Shown: positions 1 through 12,638, counted from the first letter of the stretch. The stretch: DNA of 64,000 bases from JABDQZ01 sp050049775 (GCA_050049775.1 JASFVP010000011.1:1-64000); one strand, 5' to 3'. Numbers and translations: made by a program. Notes: a model not told the origin generated them from the letters alone.

Positions 1-511
1 AGGCGCGCAACAGCCCGAGCGGATATTGGCTGGACAGAATCAGCCGTCGTGGCTTGAGCCAGCCGCGATGTGTGCTCGGCAGCGGTACGCGAAAGTTAGC
101 ATCGGCATTGGCTTCGATGTTGTGGATGTCGGCCGGCGCATCGGCCAGGTCCGCGCGCAGCTGAATGGCACCGCGCAGCTGGCGACTGGGATTGGACAGG
201 TGCAGATTCAGGTAACCGGTTTGTCCGGCAAACACTGGCTCAGCCGGCAAGGCCCGGATTTCCAGACGCAGCAGATTGCGCCAGGTCTGGAAAATGGCCA
301 GTACACCCAGGCCGCCAAGCAGAAAGGTCATCAGGTAACCGAGGTTATTGGCGTAATTGATCGAGCCGGTCAGCATGGCGATCACCAGCGTTGCATACAT
401 GAGACCGAAACGGGTCGGCAGGATGTAAATCTGGCGCGGTCCGATGTTGATAAGACCGCTGTTGTCTTGGCGTGCAGAACGCAAATATTGCTGCAGGTTC
501 AGACTGAGCAT
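1..511 (-). CDS. DUF58 domain protein, N-terminal part (cut by window edge)
   Basis: The first 170 codons of a gene that runs off the left edge. The frame is open from an ATG at 511, which overlaps the stop of the moxR-like gene as TGATG, so the two are translationally coupled. The protein starts with a short polar segment (about residues 1-32) followed by two hydrophobic segments (about 35-50 and 57-75), then an extracytoplasmic-type beta-rich stretch. This is the standard N-terminal layout of DUF58 proteins, which sit next to MoxR ATPases and carry a von Willebrand-like domain further on; that domain would lie outside the window. The family assignment rests on context plus topology. MoxR/DUF58 pairs are thought to act in assembly of membrane or exported complexes; the client here is unknown. 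Confidence 0.75.
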   Translation of the reverse strand, partial: MLSLNLQQYLRSARQDNSGLINIGPRQIYILPTRFGLMYATLVIAMLTGSINYANNLGYLMTFLLGGLGVLAIFQTWRNLLRLEIRALPAEPVFAGQTGYLNLHLSNPSRQLRGAIQLRADLADAPADIHNIEANADANFRVPLPSTHRGWLKPRRLILSSQYPLGLLRA

Positions 512-1422
512 CAGGGGATGGCGACGTTTGCCAAGATTTGTGCAGCGGCATCGAGTTGATTGTTGTCATCACGGGTCACCAGACGGTGATTGACCACAGC
601 CGGCAGGACTGCCTGCAAATCATCCGGGATGACGGCATCACGGCCCTGGATCAGCGCCCAGCTTTTGGCGGCGTTGAGCAGAGCCAGGCCGGCGCGCGGT
701 GACAAACCGTTTTTGAACAAGGCCGGCTGGCGACTGTATTCCAGAATCGCCTGGCAGTAATCGAGACTCGCGGGTGCGACATACACCTGCCCGGCCTGTT
801 GTTGTAATTCGATCAGCTGTTGCGGTGAGATGACAGCAGCCAATGACTCGAGCAGGTCACGGCGTTCCTTGCCTTCCAGTAAGGCTCGTTCGGACGCCTG
901 GTCGGGATAGCCCAGATGCAGTCGCATGAGAAAACGGTCGAGTTGCGATTCCGGTAGCGGAAAGGTGCCTATTTGCGTGGCCGGATTTTGCGTGGCGATA
1001 ACAAAAAAGGGTTTCGGCAGCTTGTGGGTCTTGCCATCAGCCGTGACCTGCTGTTCTTCCATGGCTTCGAGCAAGGCGCTTTGCGTTTTCGGCGTGGCGC
1101 GATTGACCTCGTCGGCCAGCACCAGTTGCGCAAAGATGGGTCCGGGATGGAAATGAAAACCTTCGTTGCTGCGTTCGTAAACCGAGACACCGAGAATATC
1201 GGCTGGCAGCAAATCGCTGGTGAACTGGATGCGCTGGAATTCCAGTCCCATGAGTTTGCCAAGCAGGTGCGCCAGCGTGGTCTTGCCGACACCGGGCAAA
1301 TCCTCGATCAACAGATGCCCGCGGGACAGCAGACAACAGATGGCCAGTTCGATGACCTGATGTTTGCCGAGAATGATTTGCGAGGCCTGCTCGATGACGT
1401 CACGGATAGCTGCATGTTTCAT
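511..1422 (-). CDS. MoxR-family AAA+ ATPase
   Basis: 303 residues, usual length for MoxR. Walker A (PGVGKTTLAH) is at about residues 43-52 and Walker B (VLADE) at about 101-105, followed by the NRA motif typical of the family. The C-terminal part contains the helical lid with a SPRAGLALL-like sensor 2 region. MoxR ATPases act as chaperone-like factors in the cytoplasm, usually with a DUF58/vWA partner, and the next gene on the same strand is such a partner with overlapping stop and start. The gene is divergent from mnmG, separated by about 150 bp. Substrate or client protein cannot be read from the sequence. Confidence 0.9.
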   Translation of the reverse strand: MKHAAIRDVIEQASQIILGKHQVIELAICCLLSRGHLLIEDLPGVGKTTLAHLLGKLMGLEFQRIQFTSDLLPADILGVSVYERSNEGFHFHPGPIFAQLVLADEVNRATPKTQSALLEAMEEQQVTADGKTHKLPKPFFVIATQNPATQIGTFPLPESQLDRFLMRLHLGYPDQASERALLEGKERRDLLESLAAVISPQQLIELQQQAGQVYVAPASLDYCQAILEYSRQPALFKNGLSPRAGLALLNAAKSWALIQGRDAVIPDDLQAVLPAVVNHRLVTRDDNNQLDAAAQILANVAIP

Positions 1423-1574
1423 GGATTTTCTGACGATTCCCTGATTGTGATTTCCTGTTGTCTGTTACGGCTTCTCGGCCGGCATTCTTGAGTCGGCAGT
1501 GGCGTGCCAGCATAGCCTGACAGGAAGTAATGTTTCTATTGGTATTACAGAAATTGGAGTAAAATCGCCGCATT

Positions 1575-3449
<1,875 letters not shown>

Positions 3450-3461
3450 GCGTTTCCGGTT

Positions 3462-4088
3462 TTGTCACTCGAACAGCAATTACAGCAGGGGCTGGTGCAG
3501 CTCGGACTGTCGGTGGATGAGACACAGACCGAACGTTGGCTCGCGTATCTGCACTTGCTGCACAAATGGAACGCGCACTTCAATCTGTCGGCCGTGCGCG
3601 ACATCAACGAAATGTTGCCATTGCATCTGCTCGACAGCCTGTCGATTCATGCGTTTGTTGAAGGTCCCAAGGTGCTGGATGTTGGCACCGGCGCAGGCCT
3701 GCCCGGCATCCCGTTGGCGATCTTGTTGCCGCAGCTGCATTTCACCCTGCTCGATGCCAACAGCAAGAAAACCCGCTTCTGCAAACAGGCGGTGCTGGAA
3801 CTGAAGCTCGATAATGTGGATGTCATTCACAGCCGGGTTGAACAGCTTGATTCGGAATTGCAGTTCAAAACCATCACCACACGCGCATTTGCCGCATTGC
3901 CGAAAATGCTGGCGCTGTTGCGACAGCATATGTTGCCGGCTACGCAACTACTGGCGATGAAAGGCCAGCTACCGCAGCCGGAAATCGCTGATATCGAAGC
4001 CGCCGGCTTTGTCTGTGAGACACATGCATTGCGGGTGCCGCTGCTGGCGGCAGAGCGCCATTTGCTGATAATCCGTCGCGGTGACTGA
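3462..4088 (+). CDS. rsmG: 16S rRNA (guanine527-N7)-methyltransferase RsmG (GidB)
   Basis: 208 residues, full length for the family. The SAM-binding motif VLDVGTGAGLPG is at about residues 71-82, followed by LLDANSKKTRF, the second part of the Rossmann methyltransferase fold. The enzyme methylates N7 of G527 in the 530 loop of 16S rRNA, and loss of it gives low-level streptomycin resistance in well-studied bacteria. The best start is a TTG at 3462, because no ATG or GTG in frame fits the family's N-terminus. It follows mnmG by 12 bp and is most likely co-transcribed with it. Confidence 0.95.
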   Translation: MSLEQQLQQGLVQLGLSVDETQTERWLAYLHLLHKWNAHFNLSAVRDINEMLPLHLLDSLSIHAFVEGPKVLDVGTGAGLPGIPLAILLPQLHFTLLDANSKKTRFCKQAVLELKLDNVDVIHSRVEQLDSELQFKTITTRAFAALPKMLALLRQHMLPATQLLAMKGQLPQPEIADIEAAGFVCETHALRVPLLAAERHLLIIRRGD

Positions 4089-4248
4089 GTTTCGGCGTGC
4101 GGGATTTCAGCCTGCGAAGCATTTTTTTGTGATCTGGTCATACCACTTGGCGTAAACTCCCGCTATTATTGTTGCTCTTCTGCCGGCTCCGCCCAAAACC
4201 ATAATAATGATGGAGCCATGAATTTTGACATTAGCCTGGTACAAGCTC

Positions 4249-5043
4249 ATGGGACGCATTATTGCGGTAACAAATCAGAAAGGCGGTGTTGGCAAGACCA
4301 CCACAACGGTCAACCTGGCGGCCTCACTGGCGCATTTTCGTCATAAGGTTCTGCTGGTAGACCTGGACCCGCAGGGCAATGCCACCATGGGCAGCGGCAT
4401 CGACAAGCACGAGCTGGAAAAATCCTCCTGCGAGACCCTGCTGGGTGAGTGCAAGGCGGAAGACGCCATTGTGCGCGCGGAAGAATCCGGCTTTGATGTG
4501 TTGCCATCCAACAGTGATTTGACGGTGGCCGAAGTTGGCCTGATGTCAGCCACCATGAAGGAAAAACGTCTGAAACTGGCGCTGGAGTCGGTGCGTAACA
4601 AATACGATTACATCCTGATTGACTGCCCTCCTTCCCTGAACATGCTTACTGTGAATGCGCTGGTCGCGTCGGACGGTGTGCTGATTCCGATCCAGACCGA
4701 GTACTATGCGCTGGAAGGTCTGTCTGCCCTGCTGCGCACGGTGGAACAGATTCAGGAACACATGAATGCAGGTCTGCAGATTGAAGGTATTTTGCGCACC
4801 ATGCATGATTTGCGTAACAATCTGGCCAATCAGGTGTCGGCCCAGCTGATCAGCCACTTCGGTGAACAGGTGTTCCGCACCATCATTCCGCGCAATGTGC
4901 GGGTTGCCGAGGCGCCCAGCCATGGCCTGCCGATTCTGCTGTACGACAAGGCCTCGCGCGGCGCGATTTCCTATCTGGCGCTGGCCAGTGAATTGATGCG
5001 AAGACACCGCAAAGACCAGAACCATCAGGCGGTTTCGGCCTGA
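4249..5043 (+). CDS. parA: Chromosome partitioning ATPase ParA (Soj)
   Basis: 264 residues from the ATG at 4249. An in-frame TTG at 4225 would add eight residues, but the family begins with the MGRIIAVTNQKGG stretch, so 4249 is preferred. The deviant Walker A motif KGGVGKTT is at residues 11-18, and the Walker A' region LLVDLDPQGN is at about 39-48. ParA binds nonspecific DNA as an ATP dimer and is released by ParB, driving segregation of the origin region. parB follows after about 20 bp. The set rsmG-parA-parB-atp is a common chromosomal arrangement in Gammaproteobacteria such as pseudomonads. Confidence 0.96.
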   Translation: MGRIIAVTNQKGGVGKTTTTVNLAASLAHFRHKVLLVDLDPQGNATMGSGIDKHELEKSSCETLLGECKAEDAIVRAEESGFDVLPSNSDLTVAEVGLMSATMKEKRLKLALESVRNKYDYILIDCPPSLNMLTVNALVASDGVLIPIQTEYYALEGLSALLRTVEQIQEHMNAGLQIEGILRTMHDLRNNLANQVSAQLISHFGEQVFRTIIPRNVRVAEAPSHGLPILLYDKASRGAISYLALASELMRRHRKDQNHQAVSA

Positions 5044-5062
5044 CAAGACTTTGGAAGAGATT

Positions 5063-5971
5063 ATGTCTGCAAAAAAACGAGGATTGGGCCGCGGCCTGGA
5101 TGCATTGCTGGGTGGTTCGGTCAAGGAAGCCAAACTGACGGCGGTGCCGACGCCATCGGCAGAAAGTCCCGATAATTCGACGTTGTCGACCTTGCCGATC
5201 GATTTGATCCAGCGTGGCAAATACCAGCCACGGCGCAATTTTGACCAGGACAAATTGCAGGAACTGGCCGACTCGATTGCCGCGCAGGGCGTGATCCAGC
5301 CGATCGTGGTGCGGCCGATTGAAGACGGTCGTTACGAGATCATTGCCGGTGAACGTCGCTGGCGCGCCAGCCAGCTGGCTTCCTTGCAGGACATTCCGGT
5401 GATTATCCAGAAGGTTGATGACCAGACCGCCATGGCCATCGGCCTGATCGAAAACATCCAGCGTGACGATCTCAATCCGCTGGAGGAAGCCAATGCCTTG
5501 CAGCGCCTGCTCAATGAATTCGGTCTGACGCATCAGCAGATCGCCCAGGCGGTCGGCAAGTCGCGCACCACCGTGACCAATTTCCTGCGCCTGCTGGAAC
5601 TCAATGACACGGTCAAGAAAATGCTCGATGAACGCCAGATCGATATGGGACACGCCAAGGCGCTGCTCGGCCTGAAGGACAAGGACCAGACGCGCGCTGC
5701 GCGCCAGGTGGTCGACCACGGCCTGTCGGTACGCGAGACCGAAAAGCTGGTGCGCCGCCTGCAGGGCATCGCCGATGCCGGCGGTGAGGAACCGCCCAAG
5801 ACGGCCAAAACCGCACGCATCGATCCGGATGTGGCCCGGCTGCAGGACAACCTGGCCGACAAGCTCGGCGCAAAAGTGGTGATAAAACAGTCATCTGCCG
5901 GCAAGGGCCAGCTGATCATCGGCTATAACAGCCTGGATGAGCTGGACGGCATCATCGACCACATCCACTAG
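5063..5971 (+). CDS. parB: Chromosome partitioning protein ParB (Spo0J)
   Basis: 302 residues from the ATG at 5063, preceded by the ribosome binding site GGAAGAG; an upstream in-frame TTG at 5051 is less likely. The N-terminus has the LGRGLDALL motif that contacts ParA. The ParB/Srx CTP-binding domain follows with the GERRWRA box, then the helix-turn-helix region (IAQAVGKSRTTVTN) and a C-terminal dimerization domain. ParB loads at parS sites, spreads by CTP-dependent sliding and recruits SMC. I did not find a perfect 16-bp parS palindrome in this window. The gene ends about 120 bp before atpI. Confidence 0.96.
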   Translation: MSAKKRGLGRGLDALLGGSVKEAKLTAVPTPSAESPDNSTLSTLPIDLIQRGKYQPRRNFDQDKLQELADSIAAQGVIQPIVVRPIEDGRYEIIAGERRWRASQLASLQDIPVIIQKVDDQTAMAIGLIENIQRDDLNPLEEANALQRLLNEFGLTHQQIAQAVGKSRTTVTNFLRLLELNDTVKKMLDERQIDMGHAKALLGLKDKDQTRAARQVVDHGLSVRETEKLVRRLQGIADAGGEEPPKTAKTARIDPDVARLQDNLADKLGAKVVIKQSSAGKGQLIIGYNSLDELDGIIDHIH

Positions 5972-6033
5972 CACAGATAACCATATCCAATAGGATTGAT
6001 AATTATATCCATTGGCAATAATGGCCGATTAAA

Positions 6034-6062
6034 TTGACCTTATGATACAGGCCGCATATACT
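6034..6062 (+). promoter_or_regulatory. Sigma70-type promoter of the atp operon
   Basis: TTGACC and TATACT hexamers separated by exactly 17 bp, located 27 bp before the atpI start and followed by a C/G-rich stretch. It is the best sigma70 match in the parB-atpI gap and is placed to drive the whole ATP synthase operon. Confidence 0.75.
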
Positions 6063-6088
6063 CTGCTCGCCTTTTCGGCTCGGGTCTG

Positions 6089-6475
6089 ATGGCGGCGGTT
6101 ATGCGGACTCGGGATACTCAATATCTTGTCAGGCTGATCAAAAGCCAGCTGCTGGTTCTGGTCGTCGTGACGGCACTGCTGTTACCATTCGGGTTGATGG
6201 CGGCTGCTTCCGGATTGGCGGGAGGCTTGATTTCAGTCGGGTCCAGTAGCGTAATGTGGTTACTGGCCTTCAGAAAGTACACAGCCCAGCAACCGGATAA
6301 AATTTTGGCGCATTTTTATGCCGCTGAAATTGCCAAGCTGACGTTTACAATCGTGGGTTTGGGTTTAATCATAGCGTTATTTGAGACAGTCAACATTGTG
6401 GTGTTGGTTGTGGTTTATTTTGTAACCCAGGTTATACCTGCAATCATTCAGGGCATTGCGGGCAGTAGAGGCTAG
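6089..6475 (+). CDS. atpI: ATP synthase protein I
   Basis: 128 residues with four hydrophobic segments and a short polar start, the pattern of AtpI. The protein helps c-ring assembly and is thought to assist ion supply; it is not part of the final enzyme. The ATG at 6089 is used; a second in-frame ATG four codons later is possible. The stop is 2 bp before atpB, so the two are coupled. Sequence conservation in this family is low, and the assignment relies on position as first gene of the atp operon plus topology. Confidence 0.88.
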   Translation: MAAVMRTRDTQYLVRLIKSQLLVLVVVTALLLPFGLMAAASGLAGGLISVGSSSVMWLLAFRKYTAQQPDKILAHFYAAEIAKLTFTIVGLGLIIALFETVNIVVLVVVYFVTQVIPAIIQGIAGSRG

Positions 6476-6477
6476 AA

Positions 6478-7365
6478 ATGTCGGCAGACACTTTGACATC
6501 ATCGGAATACATCAAGCATCACCTCACCAACCTGACGTATGGCCAATTCCCCGATGGTCACTGGGGCCTGGCGCATTCCGCTGAAGAAGCCAAGGAAATG
6601 GGTTTCTGGGCCATTCATGTCGACACCATGTTCTGGTCGATCGCACTCGGTATTTTCTTCCTGTTCCTGTTCATGAAAGCGGCCAGGACCGCCACTTCCG
6701 GCGTACCCGGCAAGTTACAGAATTTTGCTGAATGGATTGTCGAGTTCATCGACACAAGTGTGCGCGGTTCCTTTACCGCTAAGAATGACTTGGTTGCCCC
6801 GTTGGCACTGACCATCTTTATCTGGATTTTCCTCATGAACACCATGGATCTGGTGCCGGTCGATCTGATCCCGCGCCTGGTCGCCGAAGGCGCACACATG
6901 TTCTTCGGTGCAGACCCACATCATGTTTACATGAAGGTCGTACCTTCTACTGATCCAAATGCCACCTTTGGTATGGCCATCGGCGTATTCCTGCTGGTGC
7001 TGTATTACAGCATCAAGATCAAAGGTGTTGGCGGCTTTGTTGGTGAACTGACCCTGCAGCCGTTCTCATCTGATAACCCGGTCATGAAGGCTTCGTTTGT
7101 ACCGGTCAATTTCCTGCTCGAATTTGTCAGCCTGATCGCCAAACCGATTTCGCTGGCCCTGCGTCTGTTCGGCAACATGTATGCCGGCGAAATGATCTTT
7201 ATCCTGATCGCCATCATGTACAGCGCCGGTGCTGTCCTGGGGCTGTTCGGCGGTGTGCTACAGCTGGGCTGGGCCATCTTCCACATTCTGGTGATCACGC
7301 TGCAAGCATTCATTTTCATGACGCTGACCATCGTCTACCTCGACATGGCGCATCACGAACACTAA
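6478..7365 (+). CDS. atpB: F1Fo ATP synthase subunit a
   Basis: 295 residues, a normal length for gammaproteobacterial AtpB. The membrane subunit forms the two proton half-channels beside the c-ring. The conserved segment SLALRLFGNMYAGE contains the essential arginine that separates the half-channels, and the C-terminal QAFIFMTLTIVYLDMA helix is intact. The N-terminus is hydrophilic and periplasmic, as usual. It is followed by atpE after about 50 bp. Nothing in the sequence points to sodium rather than proton coupling. Confidence 0.97.
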   Translation: MSADTLTSSEYIKHHLTNLTYGQFPDGHWGLAHSAEEAKEMGFWAIHVDTMFWSIALGIFFLFLFMKAARTATSGVPGKLQNFAEWIVEFIDTSVRGSFTAKNDLVAPLALTIFIWIFLMNTMDLVPVDLIPRLVAEGAHMFFGADPHHVYMKVVPSTDPNATFGMAIGVFLLVLYYSIKIKGVGGFVGELTLQPFSSDNPVMKASFVPVNFLLEFVSLIAKPISLALRLFGNMYAGEMIFILIAIMYSAGAVLGLFGGVLQLGWAIFHILVITLQAFIFMTLTIVYLDMAHHEH

Positions 7366-7415
7366 ATCTTTAGATTTTTTATTATTAACATTTTGAAATA
7401 AAACGGGAGATCAAA

Positions 7416-7646
7416 ATGGAACAAGCACTGCTGTATATAGCCGGCGCAATTATGATGGGTCTTGGTGCCCTGGGCGCTGCGGTTGGTATCGGCGTTTTGG
7501 GTGGCCGCTTTCTCGAAGGCGCAGCTCGTCAGCCGGAACTGATTCCGATGTTAAGAACCCAGTTCTTTATCGTCATGGGTCTGGTCGACGCGGTACCGAT
7601 GATCGCCGTCGGTCTGGCCATGTATGTTCTGTTTGCGGTTGCTTGA
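7416..7646 (+). CDS. atpE: F1Fo ATP synthase subunit c
   Basis: 76 residues forming the two-helix hairpin of the rotor ring. The first helix is glycine and alanine rich (GALGAAVGIGVLGG), the polar loop RQPE is present, and helix two carries Asp58 in VMGLVDAVPMIAVG, the ion-carrying carboxylate. The sequence around the aspartate is the proton-type pattern of E. coli, without the extra Gln/Thr ligands of sodium c-rings. An AACGGGAG ribosome binding site precedes the ATG, as expected for a subunit made in about tenfold excess. Confidence 0.97.
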   Translation: MEQALLYIAGAIMMGLGALGAAVGIGVLGGRFLEGAARQPELIPMLRTQFFIVMGLVDAVPMIAVGLAMYVLFAVA

Positions 7647-7702
7647 TCACTCACAGCAGTTCGAACAGTTTTGTTAAAACGCTTTAAATCCGAGGTTTCG
7701 GG

Positions 7703-8173
7703 ATGAACATCAATCTGACATTAATCGGTCAGCTGATATCCTTTGTGGTGTTTGTGTGGTTCACAATGAAGTTTGTGTGGACACCCATAATGAATGCCCT
7801 GGAGCAGCGTCGTAAAGAAATCGCCGATGGTCTGGCGGCCGCTGAACGTGGCCAGCATGAGCAGGAACTGGCCAAGGAACGCGCCAAGGAAGCCCTGCAC
7901 GAAGCCAAGCAACAGGCGGCGGAAATCGTCAATCAGGCGCACAAGCGTGCGGCCGAGATCGTCGATGAAGCCAAGGATGACGCCAAGGTTGAAGGTGAGC
8001 GCATCCTGACAGCGGCCAAGGCCGAGATCGAGCAGGAAATTAACCGTGCTCGTGAAGACCTGCGTGAAAAGGTTGCCGTGTTGGTCATTACCGGTGCAGA
8101 AAAAATTCTGCAAAAAGAGATCAACGCGGACGTCCACAACGATGTTGTCAGCAACATCGCCGGACAGATCTAG
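7703..8173 (+). CDS. atpF: F1Fo ATP synthase subunit b
   Basis: 156 residues, identical to the E. coli length. One N-terminal membrane helix (about residues 5-25, rich in F, V and W) is followed by a long charged helix with the expected periodicity for the right-handed coiled coil of the peripheral stalk. The C-terminus binds delta (AtpH). It dimerizes in the membrane and links subunit a to the F1 head. Only 8 bp separate it from atpH. Confidence 0.96.
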   Translation: MNINLTLIGQLISFVVFVWFTMKFVWTPIMNALEQRRKEIADGLAAAERGQHEQELAKERAKEALHEAKQQAAEIVNQAHKRAAEIVDEAKDDAKVEGERILTAAKAEIEQEINRAREDLREKVAVLVITGAEKILQKEINADVHNDVVSNIAGQI

Positions 8174-8181
8174 GATAAAAC

Positions 8182-8721
8182 ATGGCTGCTGAAATTAGCT
8201 CAATTGCAAGGCCATACGCAGAAGCGATTTTTGCCACCGCGACTGAATCCGGCAAACTGGATAACTGGTCTGACATGCTGCAATTGCTGGCATCGATTGT
8301 CGGTGATGCGTCCATGACCAACGTCATCGGCAACCCGGCGATTGACCGAGGCAGCATGAGCAAGTTGCTGCTTGACATCACGGGCGACAATTTGTCCGAG
8401 CAGGGCCAGAACCTGGTCAAGCTGCTGGTGCAGAACGACCGTGTTGCCGTCCTGCCCGAAATCGCTGCGCAATTCGAAGCGTTAAAAAATCAAAGCCAAG
8501 GCGCCATCGAAGTCGTGGTCACTTCAGCTTTTGACATGAACTCTGCCCAGGAACAGTTGCTGGCTGATGCGTTGAAAAAGAAATTCAACAAAAACATCAC
8601 TATCAGCAGCAAGACCGACACAAGCTTGATGGGCGGCATTCATATCAAGGCCGGTGACATGGTCATTGATGGCTCAATTAAGGGACAGCTGCACCAGCTG
8701 GCCAATGAATTAGGTATCTAA
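8182..8721 (+). CDS. atpH: F1Fo ATP synthase subunit delta
   Basis: 179 residues. The N-terminal helical bundle starts with ISSIARPYAEAIF, the family signature, and the C-terminal part ends in GGIHIKAGDMVIDGSIKGQL, also typical. The subunit caps the F1 head and joins it to the b-subunit stalk. It lies between atpF and atpA, with 13 bp to the next start, and is certainly part of the same transcript. Confidence 0.96.
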   Translation: MAAEISSIARPYAEAIFATATESGKLDNWSDMLQLLASIVGDASMTNVIGNPAIDRGSMSKLLLDITGDNLSEQGQNLVKLLVQNDRVAVLPEIAAQFEALKNQSQGAIEVVVTSAFDMNSAQEQLLADALKKKFNKNITISSKTDTSLMGGIHIKAGDMVIDGSIKGQLHQLANELGI

Positions 8722-8734
8722 ACGAGAAGCCGAC

Positions 8735-10276
8735 ATGCAACTCAATCCATCTGAAATCAGTGAACTGATTAAGAAGAAGATCGAATCCTTCGATCTCGAC
8801 ACAGAAGCCCACACCGAAGGCACCGTAGTAAGCCTGAGTGACGGTATCGCGCGTATCCACGGTTTGTCCGACGTCATGTCGTACGAAATGCTGGAATTTC
8901 CCGGTAGCGTTTTTGGCTTGGCCCTGAACCTGGAAAGGGATTCGGTCGGTGCGGTAATCCTGGGTGACTACAAGGCCATTACCGAAGGCGATTCGGTCAA
9001 ATGCACCGGCAAGGTTCTGCAGGTGCCGACCGGCAGAAGCCTGCTGGGTCGTGTGGTGGATGCACTGGGTAACCCGATGGACGGTAAGGGTCCGATCGAG
9101 GATGCCGTCATGTCGCCCATCGAAAAAGTGGCGCCCGGCGTTATTGAAAGAAAATCGGTCGACCAGCCGGTACAGACCGGCCTCAAGGCGATTGATGCGA
9201 TGGTCCCGGTAGGTCGTGGCCAGCGTGAATTGATCATCGGTGACCGCCAGACTGGTAAGTCAGCCATCGGCATCGATGCCATCATCAACCAGAAAGGCAC
9301 CGGTGTTAAATGTGTCTATGTGGCTGTCGGCCAGAAGAACTCAACCATTGCCCAGGTGGTGCGCAAGCTCGAAGAGCACGATGCGCTGGAACACACCATC
9401 ATCGTGGCCGCACCGGCAGCAGATTCTGCAGCGATGCAGTTCATTGCGCCCTACACCGGTTGCACCATGGGAGAATACTTCCGCGACCGCGGTGAAGATG
9501 CCCTGATCATTTATGATGACCTCACCAAGCAGGCCTGGGCCTATCGCCAGGTATCGCTGCTGCTGAGAAGACCGCCGGGTCGTGAAGCCTATCCGGGTGA
9601 CGTATTTTATCTGCACTCACGTCTGCTGGAACGCGCGGCCCGCGTCAACGCCGCCTACGTGGAAAAATTCACCAACGGCGAAGTCAAGGGCCAGACCGGG
9701 TCCCTGACGGCATTCCCGATCATCGAAACCCAGGCGGGTGACGTATCGGCGTTCGTACCGACCAACGTGATCTCGATCACCGATGGTCAGATCTTCCTCG
9801 AATCCGATCTGTTCAACGCTAACATCCGTCCGGCCATCAACGCCGGTCTGTCGGTATCGCGTGTCGGTGGTGCGGCACAGACCAAGATCATCAAGAAGCT
9901 CGGCGGCGGTGTGCGTCTGGCGTTGGCGCAGTTCCGTGAACTGGCGGCGTTCTCACAGTTTGCATCCGATCTCGACGAAGCCACGCGTAAGCAGTTGCAA
10001 CGTGGCGAGCGTGTCACCGAGCTCATGAAGCAGAGCCAGTACTCGCCGATGAGCGTGGCCGAAATGGCGGTTTCGCTGTTTGCTGCCAACGAAGGCTACC
10101 TGGATGATGTTGAAGCCAATAAGGTGGTCGATTTCGAGGCGGCGTTGCAGTCCTACATGAAAAGCGCGCAGGCGTCCTTGATGGACAAGATCAACACCGA
10201 AACTGACTACAATGACGAAGTCGCCGAAGCGCTGCATGCAGCGATCAAGGACTTCAAGGCAACCAACACCTGGTAA
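8735..10276 (+). CDS. atpA: F1Fo ATP synthase subunit alpha
   Basis: 513 residues, same length as in E. coli. The N-terminal beta barrel, nucleotide-binding domain with Walker A (GDRQTGKSA) and C-terminal helical domain are complete. Alpha carries the non-catalytic nucleotide sites and supplies the arginine finger to the catalytic sites on beta; the VGGAAQTKIIKKLGG region near that finger is intact. An AAACGAGAAG region precedes the ATG. No unusual feature. Confidence 0.98.
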   Translation: MQLNPSEISELIKKKIESFDLDTEAHTEGTVVSLSDGIARIHGLSDVMSYEMLEFPGSVFGLALNLERDSVGAVILGDYKAITEGDSVKCTGKVLQVPTGRSLLGRVVDALGNPMDGKGPIEDAVMSPIEKVAPGVIERKSVDQPVQTGLKAIDAMVPVGRGQRELIIGDRQTGKSAIGIDAIINQKGTGVKCVYVAVGQKNSTIAQVVRKLEEHDALEHTIIVAAPAADSAAMQFIAPYTGCTMGEYFRDRGEDALIIYDDLTKQAWAYRQVSLLLRRPPGREAYPGDVFYLHSRLLERAARVNAAYVEKFTNGEVKGQTGSLTAFPIIETQAGDVSAFVPTNVISITDGQIFLESDLFNANIRPAINAGLSVSRVGGAAQTKIIKKLGGGVRLALAQFRELAAFSQFASDLDEATRKQLQRGERVTELMKQSQYSPMSVAEMAVSLFAANEGYLDDVEANKVVDFEAALQSYMKSAQASLMDKINTETDYNDEVAEALHAAIKDFKATNTW

Positions 10277-10310
10277 GCGATTCAGGCGATCAAGATAAAG
10301 GCAAGGCTCT

Positions 10311-11171
10311 ATGGCTGTCGGAAAAGAAATTCGCACGCAGATCAACAGCGTAAAAAATACGCAAAAGATTACCAGCGCAATGGAAATGGTCGCCGCATCC
10401 AAGATGCGCAAGGCCAAGGATCGCATGTCTGCGACCCGTCCTTATGCGGATAAAATGAAAGCGGTGATTTCGCACCTGGCGCAAGCACATCCGGAATACA
10501 AGCATCCGTTCATGCTGGATCGCCAGGTCAAACGTGTCGGTTTCATTATTGTCTCGTCCGATCGTGGTTTGTGCGGCGGCCTCAACAGCAACCTGTTTCG
10601 AAAGCTGACGCGTGAAATCGGCACCTTGCAGCAGGATGGTATGGAAGCCGACTTCTGTGTGATTGGCGCCAAGGCATTGGCCTTTTTCCGTCGCATGGGT
10701 GGCAAGGTGCATGCCCAGGCAACCCATCTTGGCGATGCGCCGCGCATTGATGATCTGATCGGCACCGTGAAAGTCATGCTCGACAAGTTCAACGAGGGTG
10801 AGCTTGACCGGATTTATGTGGCGTACAACAGCTTCGTCAACACCATGACGCAGGAGCCGACCATTGAGCAACTGATTCCGATCGCTGCGGAACAGGATGA
10901 ATCGCTCAAACATCACTGGGACTACATCTACGAGCCGGATTCGAAAGAAGTGCTGGATGGCTTGTTGACCCGTTATGTCGAGTCACTGGTGTATCAGGCG
11001 GTCGTGGAAAACGCGGCTTGCGAACAGTCGGCGCGCATGGTCGCCATGAAGGCTGCTACCGACAACGCCGGCAACCTGATTGACGATCTGCAGTTGATTT
11101 ACAACAAGGCCAGACAGGCGGCGATCACCCAGGAAATTTCGGAAATCGTCAGTGGTGCTGCGGCCGTTTAA
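10311..11171 (+). CDS. atpG: F1Fo ATP synthase subunit gamma
   Basis: 286 residues, typical length. The N-terminal helix starts AVGKEIRTQINSVKNTQKITSAMEMVAASK-like and the C-terminal helix ends in NKARQAAITQEISEIVSGA, the two helices that form the rotating shaft inside the alpha3beta3 head. The motif SSDRGLCGGLN in the central domain is conserved. No regulatory cysteine insertion of the chloroplast type is seen. Confidence 0.97.
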   Translation: MAVGKEIRTQINSVKNTQKITSAMEMVAASKMRKAKDRMSATRPYADKMKAVISHLAQAHPEYKHPFMLDRQVKRVGFIIVSSDRGLCGGLNSNLFRKLTREIGTLQQDGMEADFCVIGAKALAFFRRMGGKVHAQATHLGDAPRIDDLIGTVKVMLDKFNEGELDRIYVAYNSFVNTMTQEPTIEQLIPIAAEQDESLKHHWDYIYEPDSKEVLDGLLTRYVESLVYQAVVENAACEQSARMVAMKAATDNAGNLIDDLQLIYNKARQAAITQEISEIVSGAAAV

Positions 11172-11238
11172 CAGAATTTTGTGTTTCAGCGATTTGTGCT
11201 GGAACTAACGAGAATTTGGATATTAAGAGGAACCGGTA

Positions 11239-12621
<1,383 letters not shown>

Positions 12622-12638
12622 TCAGTCGGGGATTTGAA

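Noticed and set aside
1423..1574. Possible replication origin near mnmG
   Set aside because: mnmG is often close to oriC, but no cluster of DnaA boxes (TTATNCACA) or AT-rich unwinding region is seen in this gap.
4089..6033. parS site near parAB
   Set aside because: I found no match close to the 16-bp parS consensus by eye; it may lie outside the window.
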